Shown here in pieces: positions 37,106 through 48,696 of a stretch of 64,000 nucleotides of DNA. The notes beneath the pieces are model-generated. The model searched no databases. It saw only the letters and a program-made list of their open reading frames with translations, and was not told the origin of the DNA. Each line of letters starts with the position of its first letter. Position 1 is the first letter of the stretch. Origin of the DNA: Paracyclopina nana. Its lineage: Eukaryota; Arthropoda; Copepoda; Cyclopoida; Cyclopettidae. The position numbers and the translations under genes are program-made. The stretch is taken from the NCBI GenBank assembly GCA_019096065.1, contig JAGUCH010000001.1, forward strand, positions 12,710,001 through 12,774,000, in the 5' to 3' direction.

Positions 37106-40100
37106 ATGTCATCCTCGCCATGGGAGCCGCCTCCGGGCCCTTCGTCCTCCGCACGAGGCCGTTCTCGGAGCGGGAACAGGTTCATTGCGCAGAGCACCAT
37201 AGACGTGGCCGGCCTCAACCTCAAGGAGGGTGACAGCACGACCACGGTGGCGATCGGCAAGGACACGTACACCATTGGTAAGGCCTGCAAAAGCTCCACT
37301 TATCGCTATTTGCTTTGCAACAGTAATCAAGATGAAGTTTTAAGCAGACTTAGGAGCCAGAGATATCTCTTCTCGCTAGCTGATATGTGCCGTTGCTGCA
37401 GCCGTGATTGATGCGAACGGAGGCTGCTGCTTTGAGGAGAAAAAAAGCAGCATGATGCATTCTATCACAATACACTGTGTGCACATGGGCTTTGACATGT
37501 GCACGTGATAATTGTTTTAGAATAACTAGCGAGAGTGCATGCCGAGCTCAATTATTGCGTGTGACCTGCGCTCAACTTTGTATTCAATCTTTCGTTTTGT
37601 TCCGGCATCAGAGCGGCGCTCAGCGGCAATATTGGCGAGAAGCTGCGCTTTTATTGCTGCCTGGCATCGAGGTCAAATTTTTTCATTTTTTTCCACCTCA
37701 AAGCCAAGCTTGTAGCCTCTGGCTCGTCGTCTCATGAGGAATTTCGGTGTGTGGTAAAGCAGAGAGGTGACTAAGATAGTGGCAATGGATGGATGGTTGA
37801 CAGCATGCAGCGCAGTAGCTTTGTAATCTTATCTGTTGCATAGATGCCTTATTTGCTCTAATTGCCCCATGGCCTTGAGCCAGATTGGGTGGTGTTGGTG
37901 CGGTTATCCTTGTAGTTTATCGTTTCTTTTTGAACGGTCGTCGCGCCTCGCTCAAGGCATGTATGAAATTCTGTTACCACCGCACGACCTAATGATATGT
38001 TCTCGAGCCATTATCTCAGGCATTCTTTTCATTCCTGCTCAAATGAAAAAGTGATATGTGGCTAGGGGCATTTTTTGGGTGCAATATGGCCGTCAGGCTT
38101 CCTATGAGCACTATTTTTAGCATTTTCCTCCATGCTTGCTAATTGTTGCTGCTGCTGCTGTCCTGAGTCGGCATTAGCTCTTGGATCAAATCAGACATAT
38201 CATCTCTTTTGGGCTGAGATATATCGTGACAGTCGTCCAACCAATCCCATTATCAGTAATTGCATCTGGATCAGCAGTTGTAGTGAAGAACCGCAGCCGC
38301 GACGGGTACGTACATGTATGTGTAGCTCCATTTTCCCAGGCTAATCATGACTTCAATCGCTGCCAGCTACTTACTAATAATAAGTGATCAAAAAAAAAAA
38401 CCTTTGTGTCATCCATCAAGCGCTATGCGCGATGAGGTTCGAGGCAAGCTGTCATATATGTGTATAGTAGTGTATAGTAGTGGGACGCGAGCAGATTTTA
38501 CGCTGCGGTTCTGACGCAATCCGTAGTCGTCGCGTCGGTCTTCGGCGTCGTCACGAATATAGTTAGTTAGCTTTGGGAGCGTGAGTGCCACGGAGGACTT
38601 TTAGCATACATTTTCAAGCACAAGTGTAGAATTTTGTGGTGCTCGATTTTTTGCTCGTGGCCCAATCTGCCAAGACTTTAATGCCCACTTTCGTCGGCGC
38701 GGCGGACGAGTTTTTGGCTCTGCATAACATTCAAGAGTCGAGCATAGGCCAATGAAACTGGCACAGTACTTAGCATAATTACGTAAAAAAGTGGCCTGCA
38801 TGCATGTCTGCCGCTCATCATGGCATGATGGATTAAGGTAGGAATTAACAGTTGCTGCTCCAAGTTGTATTTGATTTTGTAAGTGGTTTGCCAGCTTAGT
38901 GCCAGCAAAAGTTGCGTCTCAGCTCAACAGCACATTAGCTAATTAGAGATATTTCAAAGCAAATATTAGCTGCTGCAACAACTCTCTGTGAAAACTTCAG
39001 CAGCTTCACTTGCGTATAGCTACGATTGGGAAATAGAGAACTCGCTGATAAGATAAACATTTGCGGCGCTGCTTCCAATTTGCAGCTTATTTCCATCCAT
39101 AATAACAGGATATGGGAACCAGCAAAAGTTTTTCCCCGCGCCACCTATAATGACCTGATCATAAACCGAGAGGTGCCAAGGGCTAGCACAAAAAGTGAAA
39201 ACCTGCATGGTTGCACAACGTTTTAATCCGAGACGCTAACGTTATTTGCGAAACGTGAATTTCCTTCGAGATTCCTCCTTGAATTCGGTTTCAATCGATT
39301 AGGCTTGCAGCAAATATACCACTTCTGCACAATCACGGGAAAACTTTGGCTGAATTTAGCTGAAAAGTTTTACTGTGTCGCATTTACAGCTATAGGCTTC
39401 CCATGCTGTAAAAATAGATATTTGGTACGAAATAATGTGTGCTCCCCCTTCTTTGTAGTCACTTCTCGCAAATGTTCGGCGGGTGGTAAAATGGTATCAA
39501 TGAGCAATAGTGGTGAAGAAACTGTACAGACTAACGCCAACGGTGATACAATAAGGATTTTTAGACGATCACGATCTGGACGCCCAATGAAGGACTTAGT
39601 TCAGGAAGAAGGTGCAGAAGCCAACCCAGATGACAAAATGCTTAGGACTGAAGATCTACCCACACCAGATACATCTGCGGCTGTTAAGGAGGCTAATGCC
39701 AAGTAATGACCGCAGCATTTGTCCTTTGTTTCAGCATGATCATTACCTTTATTTTCATTTAGGCTAAAGCAATTGATCAGTCGCCTGCGCGAAGATGCAT
39801 CAACCATCGACGCTGAAACGCTCATCTCCAATTTGGAATACGTTTCCGACGTTGTCACTTGCGTAGCATCAAGGAACGAGTAAGTCAATTCTCAACTATT
39901 TCATGTTGGGTGCTATTTCTACTACAACTTCAGTATCTACTTCTGTTCGGAAATGAGCAGTGCGAGCTCTTAATTCATGCTCGAAGTGCTTTGTTTCTCC
40001 CATACAACTACTTAGCTCTGTAAAAAAGACAAACATTTCCACCAAAAGATGCATGCAATATCTATATATAGTTTTTCTTCAGCGAAATCCGATTTCAATC

Positions 40101-43100
40101 TGTATTCACTATAGGAGCCGTAACCAAGATAGTGTAGGATAGGCAGCAAAGTTTCTTCTTCTGTCTTACTTTCTCTAGCTTGAACGTAAATAACAGTAGG
40201 CAGACCGCTCTACTACTCTACTCATAAAAAGTACACAACTGCTAGCTGTTTTAGTGTCTCCTCGTGCGATCGTACTTCTCATTACATTTGTAGTTTCATA
40301 TAATGCAAAATCACTTTACAGCGACGGGAAAGAGGAGGAAGCTCCAGACAGGTTTGTGTAAGCGCACTTTCTTTCACACCATTATATAGAATACTTTAAA
40401 AATGTCGTGGCTTCTGTGACGATTTGCATCAGCTCAGCCGCTTCCTAAATGCACATCCACAACTAATTACTGATGTCTTATGCTCCACAGCTTTTTAACC
40501 CCTCTTACCCCCAACTCTTTGTGCACTTTACGATTGAAAATGAGACATCAGTCAGACTTGCATATCTGATATATAAAATATGATGTTGTTGAGGTGGCGG
40601 ATAAAATGTCACAAGTGTGTTCTGTTTCATTGTGCACTGCTCTCAATTGGAATGTTATTCTTGTGTTGAAGAGCACTCGTGCTACCTAGTTGTAGCTTCT
40701 GTGAGCTCATTCCTATTTTATCGATTCTGGCGCTCCTTGTAGCTAGCTAAACATGTCTCCCTCTTCTAGGCCGGGAAGCAATCATATTTCGAAGGCCTTA
40801 GGTTAGGAGGGACTCTCTTTGAGGCTATCTCTTTAAACTAACTCTCAAAGCCCGTTTCATCGCCCGGTTTCTGCTTTGTAAACTTTGTTCCCATAATGTC
40901 CTCTAAAGTCTTGCTTCTTTTTTCTTCCTTTTTCTATAAGACTCTCCTCTTCAAGTTCATTTCGTTGAGGGGAGCCTTTGTCCTCGCACAAGAAAAATAC
41001 ACAAGTATATAAATGCAGTGTATGCCATTGTCATATTGGTAATCACGCAAGAGCTCTTCTTTTTTCTTTCTTTTTTGTTGGCTGAATAGTTCGAGAGCTG
41101 AATGTTATGCTTCGTACATCAATTCTATTTTCGTGGAGCGTTGTTGCCTCGATAAAATCTACACAAAAGTGGAAGATTGATTAAATTGTCATTTGTTCTT
41201 CTATGCACCACACCATACTAACTAAGCTTGGTATATCGTTGACAAGGAAATTTAAAAAATGCATCTACCGTTTCACGTGGCATTATTGTAGTTGTTTAAC
41301 GAGGTGCGTTGAGTAAAAAAGTTCTCGTTTGCTGGGTTGTTAGATTGTAAGCATAAGGCAACCAGACTGGTAGTGTAATTTGCCAAAAAAATCCGCTTGA
41401 AAACATGATTTCACATTTTATGCTTTCACAAGGCTCTCTGTTTGTCATGGGTAAACAAGCACGTTGCTTCTTCTCTTCCCCAAGCAAAGGCAATATTTAT
41501 GGAGGATTATTTGAACGAAAATAAGTTGCAGATTAGATGCTAAAAATATGTTTGGCATATTACTTCTCTTAAATTGGCCCTGAGCCGCTACTGTTGGCGG
41601 TGCCTTCTCCTCCATCCATAAAAGCATCCCTCCTAGATTGTATAGTTCGGAACTGGAAGTGCGCCAAACTATTCTCGGCTAACTAAGATCAAAAGTAGTA
41701 GCAAGGTCTTCTCCGCCTTCTCCCTACCTTTCATTTTGTTGTACCAGAACTCTTGCCAATGCCTTGGTACCTCTATGTACGCGAGCTTACATTTGCTGTA
41801 TTCTGTTTTCTTATTAGGAGCGCCGCCTTAATTATATATCCCTAGAGACAGTAAACTTTTTTCAACTCTAGCGTATGTACTGATGCGTGCGCACCATCAT
41901 CTGGCTTCTTCTTATCTAAGTACCTTCTTAAGCAATAGATTGATTAATTTGCCTTTATTCAAAGGATTGCTGCATATCGTTACTTCGATGCAAAGAGCCA
42001 TCTCAAATCTATCCGTGGCTATAAGGAACGATGGCTTCTGTTACGTACTACAGTCAGCGCGCCCTAGCGTGAAAAGCCGTGTAGTATGTTCACTTTAGAA
42101 GCCCGGTTCCAGCTAGGGATATCAGCATAGAGTAGTACGATAAACCAGTTAAGTCAGGTCGAGCTGAGCGCGCGAGCTAGCTGTGACCTGACTATGCTAA
42201 AAAGTCAAGTAACGTCTCTTGACTATGCTGATTTTCCTTGTTGGAACCGGGCTAGAGGCAGCTAAATAGCAATTCAAAATTTGGGTGCCATTACTAAACA
42301 CTACTGTTTTTACCGCTACGCATTAGTCACTACTGTTTTTGAACATATATTATTAGCACTACACTACTGACACACTAAGAACTACTGTCCATCTACTGAT
42401 GTACTAACCAATACAGAATTAAATATACTTATTTTGTACTGACATACTAAGCACTACACTACCACTGACACATTAGTCACTACTCCAACATTAAGAGTAC
42501 GCAGATTAGACATTGGTATATTATTCATGACACATTGTGGTCTAAAATTTCAAGGCCGGCATTTAAGTTTAGGGGATTTTAAAGGTAAAGCTTTTAAGCT
42601 TAGGCTGTCAAGGTAAGGCTGTCAAGATTTAGCTTTTAAGGCTAGACTTTCAAGGTTTGGCTTCCAAGATTTAGCTTTTAAGGCTAGACTTTCAAGGTTT
42701 GGCTTTTACAGTAAAGCTTTTAAGGTAAGACATGTTAAAGGTTAGGTAGTTAAGGTTAGGCATTTAAGGTTTGGCTTGTGAGTTTATGTTTTTAAGGTTA
42801 GGCCTTTCCACTAAAGCTTTTAAAGTATGACATATTTAAGGTTAGGTAATTCAGGCTAGGCTTTGAATGTTTGGCTTTTGAAATTATGATTTGTTTGTTA
42901 GGCTTATAAAGGAAGGCTTTAAAGGTTAGGCTTTTCAGGTAATACTTTTCAGAATTGGGAGTTTTTTGTTTTTTTTTGCTTTTGCTTTTTGATTTATTGT
43001 ACAATGTTGTCTGAGTAGTAGTTACTAATCTACATGTTCAAAAAGTGTAGTGGCTAGTGAGTATGTCAAAATGCTACTCGTTCAAATAGTGTAGCGGTAA

Positions 43101-46100
43101 GTGTGTCAGTTCAGTAGTTCTTAGTAAGACTGTTCATAAAGTGTAGCTGTTGGTATGTCAGTACAGTAGTGATAAAAATTCGGGATTAGTGTGTCAGTAC
43201 AATAGTGATTAGTAAGTTTCCCCCAAAATTTGCCGAAAAATTGGCCTTCCCGTATTATTTCTCAAACATTTGGTAAATAATATTTGATCCATATTGCGTT
43301 TCATGCTACTTTGTTAAAAAAAATCAGGCCAATCAGCAGAAAAAAGCGGGAAAATGCTTAAGTTCTTCAATTGCAATGTAATTTGAAAATTTCCGCCTTT
43401 TTTAGACCAATCTGAGCAGAGTTAAATAATTTTGGCTTTTATTGCGCTACCAGAGAAAAACTTTTGTCATCACGTAATATGTGATTTGGGCTTTTTATGA
43501 AAATACTGGCAACTTTTAACAGCTTTTAGTGCGTAACCTTATAATATTTTTTTTCACACTTTTCCATCACAGTGTCATGCGTAAACGGCTGTACTACCTT
43601 ACAGTGGCGCCATCTAGCATGATAAATTTCAAAATCAGCTCTTATACACAGGCTACTGATCGCGACTAGAAAAGCTACCGCCAAGCTAAATATAGAGACC
43701 ACCGCTGACTTTCCAAGAAGCACCGCCTAATAAGCTATGAACACATCAGTGGTCTTTTAGTCTGAGCCTAACCTTCTTTTTCTATTAATCCCCCTATCCT
43801 TTGCTCTCAAGTTTCCAAAGAACTTGCCGGTGATCGTCCTGGATGGAGGCCGCATTATTTTGAGCCAGCTGTCTTTAATTTATAATGAGTTTTACAGTAT
43901 ATGCGAACGTAGAGCTGGCTTGCCATGCATGGTAGCTTTCCCTTCAGATTTTATGATATTCTAGAGCCGATTTTTTGATGTTGAGCCAGCAGTTCCAGTG
44001 TTCCTTTTCCCGTACTATGTAGTCGAGGTGGTCTTCCTTTCCGAGCAAGCAAATGGCTCAGCCAAGGCCATATGCTGCAGATTTTGTTTTCCCATGCCGT
44101 TTGACGAGGAGCTCACTACTACTGCCTGTAAAGGGAGGACCTGATTATGTTGCACCTCACTTTTTGCTTGCTCGGAACTGCACGACGACCGATCGAGCCA
44201 AAAATGTCTTTAATGAGAGTTCAGCATATTCATGCAGTATTTACGTATCCCTAGGGACGAGGTGACTGGCGATGACCTATCGGAGTTGCAATCCGAGGCT
44301 GTACCTGAGGAGGTGCGCAAATGGTTGGCCTCAACGTTTGCCAAACAGGAGGCTGCCCCGAGAAGAAGGGCCTCTGGCGAGAGGCCATCCTTCAAATCTG
44401 TTGCCAATGCTATTCGTACTGGAATTTTCATCGAGCGGATATACCGTCGCATGTCAAGCTCGCAATTGATGGTTATTCCGCCAGAAGTGCAGCATTCTCT
44501 CAAGGTAAGGAAAATGTGGAGGTGTCCGCCGCGGTATCTCATAAAATAGCGAAAGCATATCCAGCTTTCTATAACTCATTTGGAGGAGTCCAGACATTAT
44601 TACTATCAATTTGCTTTGCTGTCGACAGGGAGTGGATAACTGGAACTACGACACGTTCACTCTAAATCGAGTGAGCAAGGGAACCCCTCTGCGTTTCCTG
44701 GGTTATGAATTGCTGACACGGCATGGTTGCCTTCACAAGTACAAGGTGAGCATTAGTGAGCTGGCTAGCACTTTTACCAGTATCTTCTATTGATTAATCT
44801 GCGTACTAGGTGCCTCCGAGCTTGCTGGAAACCATGTTGGGTCACGTGGAGGCCGGCTACACGTCGAACGGAAACCCTTACCACAACAATATGCACGCAT
44901 GTGATGTCCTTCAGACCACCCATTACTTCATCTCGCAAACAGGCTTAGCGGTAAATGTTTACTCCCGGATACTTGATACAGGGTCAAGAGGAGCTTTCTC
45001 CGATTGATCCAAGCGACGAATGTTTGTTGTCTTAGCTGCCTCCTCGATCTTTAGCTACGACTGCTTCTCTTTTTTCCAGAATTGGATGTCCGACCTGGAA
45101 ATTTTCACCTCACTGATGGCCGCCATTATCCACGATTTCGACCACACGGGCACAACCAACAACTTTCACATCAACTCGGGCAGTGGTCTGGCAATGCTCT
45201 ACAATGACAGGGCTGTCCTCGAAAATCACCACGTCTCGGCTTTTTTTCGGTGAGCTCCCTTGTAAAGTTAGAGCCATGCACTTTTTATTGCCTTGTTCAT
45301 GCCAGCAAGGCAAAAAGGCAACAGTCATGATCGCAGTAATTGGGAAAACGAAGCGATCATGCTGCCACTATTAGCATGTACTCACACGTAGTACTACAAT
45401 AATTGTTATGGCCACCAGAAAAATTGCTGTGATGTGTGCTTATGGCTGCAGTCCGAAGCACGAGGTGCATATAAATAACAGTGGAGAGAGATTACCTCTG
45501 GGATAGCTGCAGCAACAAGAGCAGAAGAAGGGTTAAAAAAGACGGAGAAGAGGCTAACTCTTGCTTCAGCTGATCCCATGGGAGCATCCAATACAATGTA
45601 CAAGATGGTCACGCTGCTTTAATTCTTCTTTGCAGGCTGATTAGCGAGCATGACTGCAACATTTTCACAAACATGCAGAAGACTGACTTCCGCGAGTTTC
45701 GCAATCTGATCATTGAAATGGTGTTGCATACTGACATGAGTCAGCACTTTTCCCAACTCAAAGCCCTAAAGACAGTGATCCAGCAGCATAGCGGAGAGTC
45801 CAGGTAATTGTAAATGAAGTAATTGGTGTCTAGGAAAGCTGCCGCGGAGCGACATTAAGCTAGCTGGGGTTAATGATGAAAAATGTTTAGCACGATGGCA
45901 GCAAAGCAGTGGAAAAAGCTCAAGTACGGGCGTCTCATAACAACTACGGGGTCCGAGGCTACTGGGGGGCGCCCAAAAAAGCGAGAGCTCAGGTAAACCA
46001 TGGGATGCCATGTATTCCAGTAGGCTTCCTTTCTCTTTGCCATGCAGTATGCCTACAACATCTTGCTGGGAACAATGCTTTCTTTCATTTACTATAGGGC

Positions 46101-48238
46101 GTTCCCATATTGACCTGTTAGTCAAGTTAAGTTAGGTAAAAAGTTAAGTTCAGTTCAGTTCCGTTCCCAGATATTTATGTAGGTAGAACTTAACTTAGCT
46201 TGATTTTATGTAGTACTAGCTTACTTGCCCAGCTAAGTTCAGTTGCCAAACTGAACTTAGCTTCAAAAAGTGTTATCATATACGTAGTAACTGAAGCTCG
46301 CTCAATTGAGGAAAGCTAACTTTGCTCATCAGCTGCTGATGTACAACGCGTTGGCGTGTCAGCTCAGCGGTCAACTGAACATTGCTAAAACGAACCGAAC
46401 TTGGCTAGAACTAGCTGAACTTAACTGATCAAGTAAGGTTGCTGTTTTAGCAACGTAACTTGACTTAAAATTCGAATATGGGATCGCCCTTATAACTACT
46501 TCTTCAATATGCTATAGAATATAGCACTGAACCGTGTGGCGCTAAAAAGTTGCAGCAAGAGCTAGAAAAAGTACTAACACTACGGCATATAGCATACTCT
46601 CTCAACTATGACTCTTTTGTGCTCGTGGAGGTGAAACAACTAGAAACTTTTACAGTGTACCACACGCCACAACTCCTCTATGACCATGGGCAAAAACTAC
46701 CCGAACGAAGTAGATTGCCCGCATTGGCGCTAATGCTCCATTACACAACTTTACTTCGGTGGATGTGGGGGTATTAGAGTGCATCTCGTAAAATCGAATC
46801 CATTTTCCAACCAACTTTGACTACTACTATTTTTAGACCTTTTCTTGTACTAAACTCGCTCGGAGAAGAAAGCCTTTTTGCTGATGCTGCCTCATCTGAG
46901 GCTGCAGCAGGAGTAGAGGCGCAAAGTGAACTTTGTCACTTTGCTTGCCGCTGCTTTCTTTCTTGGATGCGCAAACGACGTAGCCTGATTTCTACTCTGG
47001 TTTCGGCCTAAGCTCTTCATCTCGCATGACAAAATAAGACGACAGGGTAGGGAAATGAGTGAAAAACCATCTTCTTGGGTTTCAGCTTAGACAAGACCAA
47101 AGTTTTGTGCCTCATGTTGCACTCGTGCGACGTATCTCATCCTGCGAAAAGGTGGTCTCTCCACCACCGTTGGACAGCCAGGTGCATGGAGGAGTTCTTC
47201 GTCCAAGGGGACCGGGAAAAGGAGCTCGGCCTAGAGTACTCCCCACTTTGCGACAGGCATAACACAATGGTTCCTCAGTCGCAAATAGGTGAGTGCTCTA
47301 CCCTTATATGCTGTCCCCAATGTTTTCAAGAAAGGCTTCGTATACACTAATGTCACAATTTGTCGCATAAATGCGTCGCCTTGCTAAAAGCTATTTAAAG
47401 CTAATGAGCATTTTACCAGAGATTAACGCTCTTATATGCGTGCTACTGCGTTGTGGTGGCCTCGAGTTACGAATGTACCTTATATTTTGATTGCTTGGCT
47501 CACCTCTCTCTACTACCTTTTTGTATTTACGTACAGGCTTTATCGATTACATTGTATTGCCGACCTTAACCGTTCTGGGAGATGCACTCGACCTCATTCT
47601 CTCAAACCTCGACCTCCCACCGAGCTCGCGTAGCAAGCTGCCAGAAGACGGCGTTGCCAGCATCGGAAGATTCCTACATCGGCCTTGGTCAGATATTCTT
47701 ACCGAGAACAGGGAAAGGTGGCAAAAGAAGCACGATGCCGGTACGACCAGTTTAAATCCAGGGAAATTATGAAAGCGGTAATTGCTCTCATTTTTTAGGA
47801 GAGAAAGGCATCGAGTTCGACCAGATGGACAGACCCACAAGTGCATTTTCCAGCCGACCCTCCACAGCAAGCACAGTTTCATCCACAGAGAGCAAACACG
47901 CCAGAGATGTCTTCATGCAGGCGAGAGTAAGATTGCAAGATGGAACAACTGTCACTGACCCACCGCCCCAGCAGCATCCCACCCCACCAGCGTTGCCTCC
48001 AAGGTCTCCCTACAAACTGGAGGGTCAGTCGCCCGCAATGGAGACTAAATTAGAAGATGTGGTGGACGATTTGCCTGACCACGTCCTATCACGCTCTGGC
48101 ACCCCCTCACAATGGGCCTTTGACGATAAGGAGTCTAGCCTCAAGACTTCTCCCCCAAGACCAACCTCTGCCACCCTCTGCTCGCCTCCTGTACCTCGAA
48201 AAGTTCCCATATCTGTGGATCATCACCTTAGAAAGTAA
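37106..48238 (+). CDS. PDE1: Calcium/calmodulin-dependent cyclic nucleotide phosphodiesterase 1
   Basis: Eleven exons joined in phase: 37106-37277, 39459-39702, 39763-39879, 44255-44504, 44629-44745, 44810-44950, 45080-45249, 45636-45803, 47086-47288, 47537-47740, 47799-48238; 741 residues. The variable N-terminus holds the likely calmodulin-binding region, then the PDE1 N-terminal domain (LKQLISRLRED, SELQSEAVPEEVRKWLASTFAKQ, FIERIYRRMSS). The catalytic HD domain shows PYHNNMHACDV (HNxxH), HDFDHTGTTNNFH (second metal motif), NDRAVLENHHVS, and HSCDVSHPAKRW (metal-binding Asp), followed by EEFFVQGDREKELGLEYSPLCDR and a substrate-pocket Gln in VPQSQIG. All key residues are present, so it should hydrolyse cAMP/cGMP when Ca2+-calmodulin is bound. 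An optional in-frame microexon at about 40321 is described separately. The C-terminal ~146 residues are Ser/Pro-rich. Poly(A) signal at 48615-48620. Exon 1 depends on phase and a good splice site only, so the exact start is less certain. Confidence 0.95.
40321..40356 (+). other. Candidate 36-nt (or 30-nt) PDE1 microexon
   Basis: Flanked by an acceptor (CACTTTACAG) and a donor (GTAAGC for the 36-nt form, GTTTGT for a 30-nt form). It keeps phase 2 to phase 2, so inclusion adds 12 or 10 residues rich in acidic side chains (DGKEEEAPD) without changing the frame. It sits between the exon ending at 39879 and the one starting at 44255, just ahead of the catalytic part. Inference from splice sites and frame only. 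Confidence 0.4.
42101..42252. mobile_element. Small terminal-inverted-repeat element (MITE-like)
   Basis: About 150 bp bounded by GCCCGGTTCCA at the left and TGGAACCGGGC at the right. A second inverted pair (ATCAGCATAG / CTATGCTGAT) lies just inside, and a hairpin (GTCAGGTC...GACCTGAC) sits in the centre. Flanks TAGAA and TAGAG suggest a 3-5 bp target duplication. No coding capacity. Lies in the large PDE1 intron. Confidence 0.7.
42275..43232. mobile_element. Fold-back element with inverted repeat arms
   Basis: The left arm (about 42275-42500) is made of diverged copies of a CACTAC-GACACACTAAG theme, and the right arm (about 43010-43232) carries the same theme in reverse complement (CTTAGTGTGTC-GTAGTG). 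The outer ends (CAAAATTTGGG and CCCCAAAATTTG) also match in reverse. The middle (about 42545-42950) is a degenerate run of ~15-20 bp copies of AAGGTTAGGCTTTT. This is the layout of fold-back transposons. No protein is encoded. Confidence 0.7.
45804..47085. other. PDE1 intron carrying a terminal-inverted-repeat element
   Basis: 1.3 kb intron separating the exons for the catalytic-core helices and the CDVSHP motif. A 393-bp element (46097-46489) occupies its centre. No gene is visible in the remainder. Confidence 0.5.
46097..46489. mobile_element. ~390-bp terminal-inverted-repeat element
   Basis: Ends are GGGCG(T)TCCCATATT on the left and its near-perfect reverse complement (AATATGGGATCGCCC) on the right. 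A subterminal AGTCAAGTTA motif is inverted in the same way, giving ~40-bp imperfect TIRs. The interior repeats AAGTTAAGTT/AACTTAGCT words. Likely a non-autonomous DNA transposon (MITE); TSD is unclear (TAT-like). Non-coding. Confidence 0.7.
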
Positions 48239-48696
48239 TGCGCGCGCACATCCTTTAACTTCGGACCTAGCTCAAAGAGGAGCAGACCTGCAACGTAGGT
48301 GGACTGAAATGAATACCATATTCAACAAGAGAGATGCAGCGAATTCAAGAATTGCGGCCACTCATACATAAGGGTATTTACCGGCTATCCCAATGCCACT
48401 GTGTGCGAGCTAGTGGTCGCTTATGTTAGGCAAAACCATCATAAGTACGTTTACGTTCTCCTCTAATTTTTTTCTTCTTCTTATGATGATTATATTATGG
48501 TTGTGAGCTTACGTGTTCGTTCATTCCCCCCGCTGTTGCGACCACCGCAAAACTTGTTGATCACAAATACACTACTACTACACTAACACACAAAATATTA
48601 CAGTAATAATTCAGAATAAATAAGTATTTTGCTCTCGAAGACTACTTCTGGTTATTGCACAATCGATGGTGATAAAATATTAAAAAGCATTTTTTT
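48239..48696. other. Tail-to-tail region between PDE1 and the ANKRD gene
   Basis: 458 bp holding the PDE1 3' UTR with AATAAA at 48615-48620. No other feature seen. Confidence 0.5.

Larger units (their letters stand above)
39880..44254. other. Large intron of PDE1 (4.4 kb)
   Basis: Interrupts the N-terminal domain of PDE1. Contains a candidate microexon near 40321-40356, one small terminal-inverted-repeat element at 42101-42252 and a larger fold-back element at 42275-43232 (see those entries). The rest is AT-rich non-coding sequence without recognisable genes. Confidence 0.6.
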
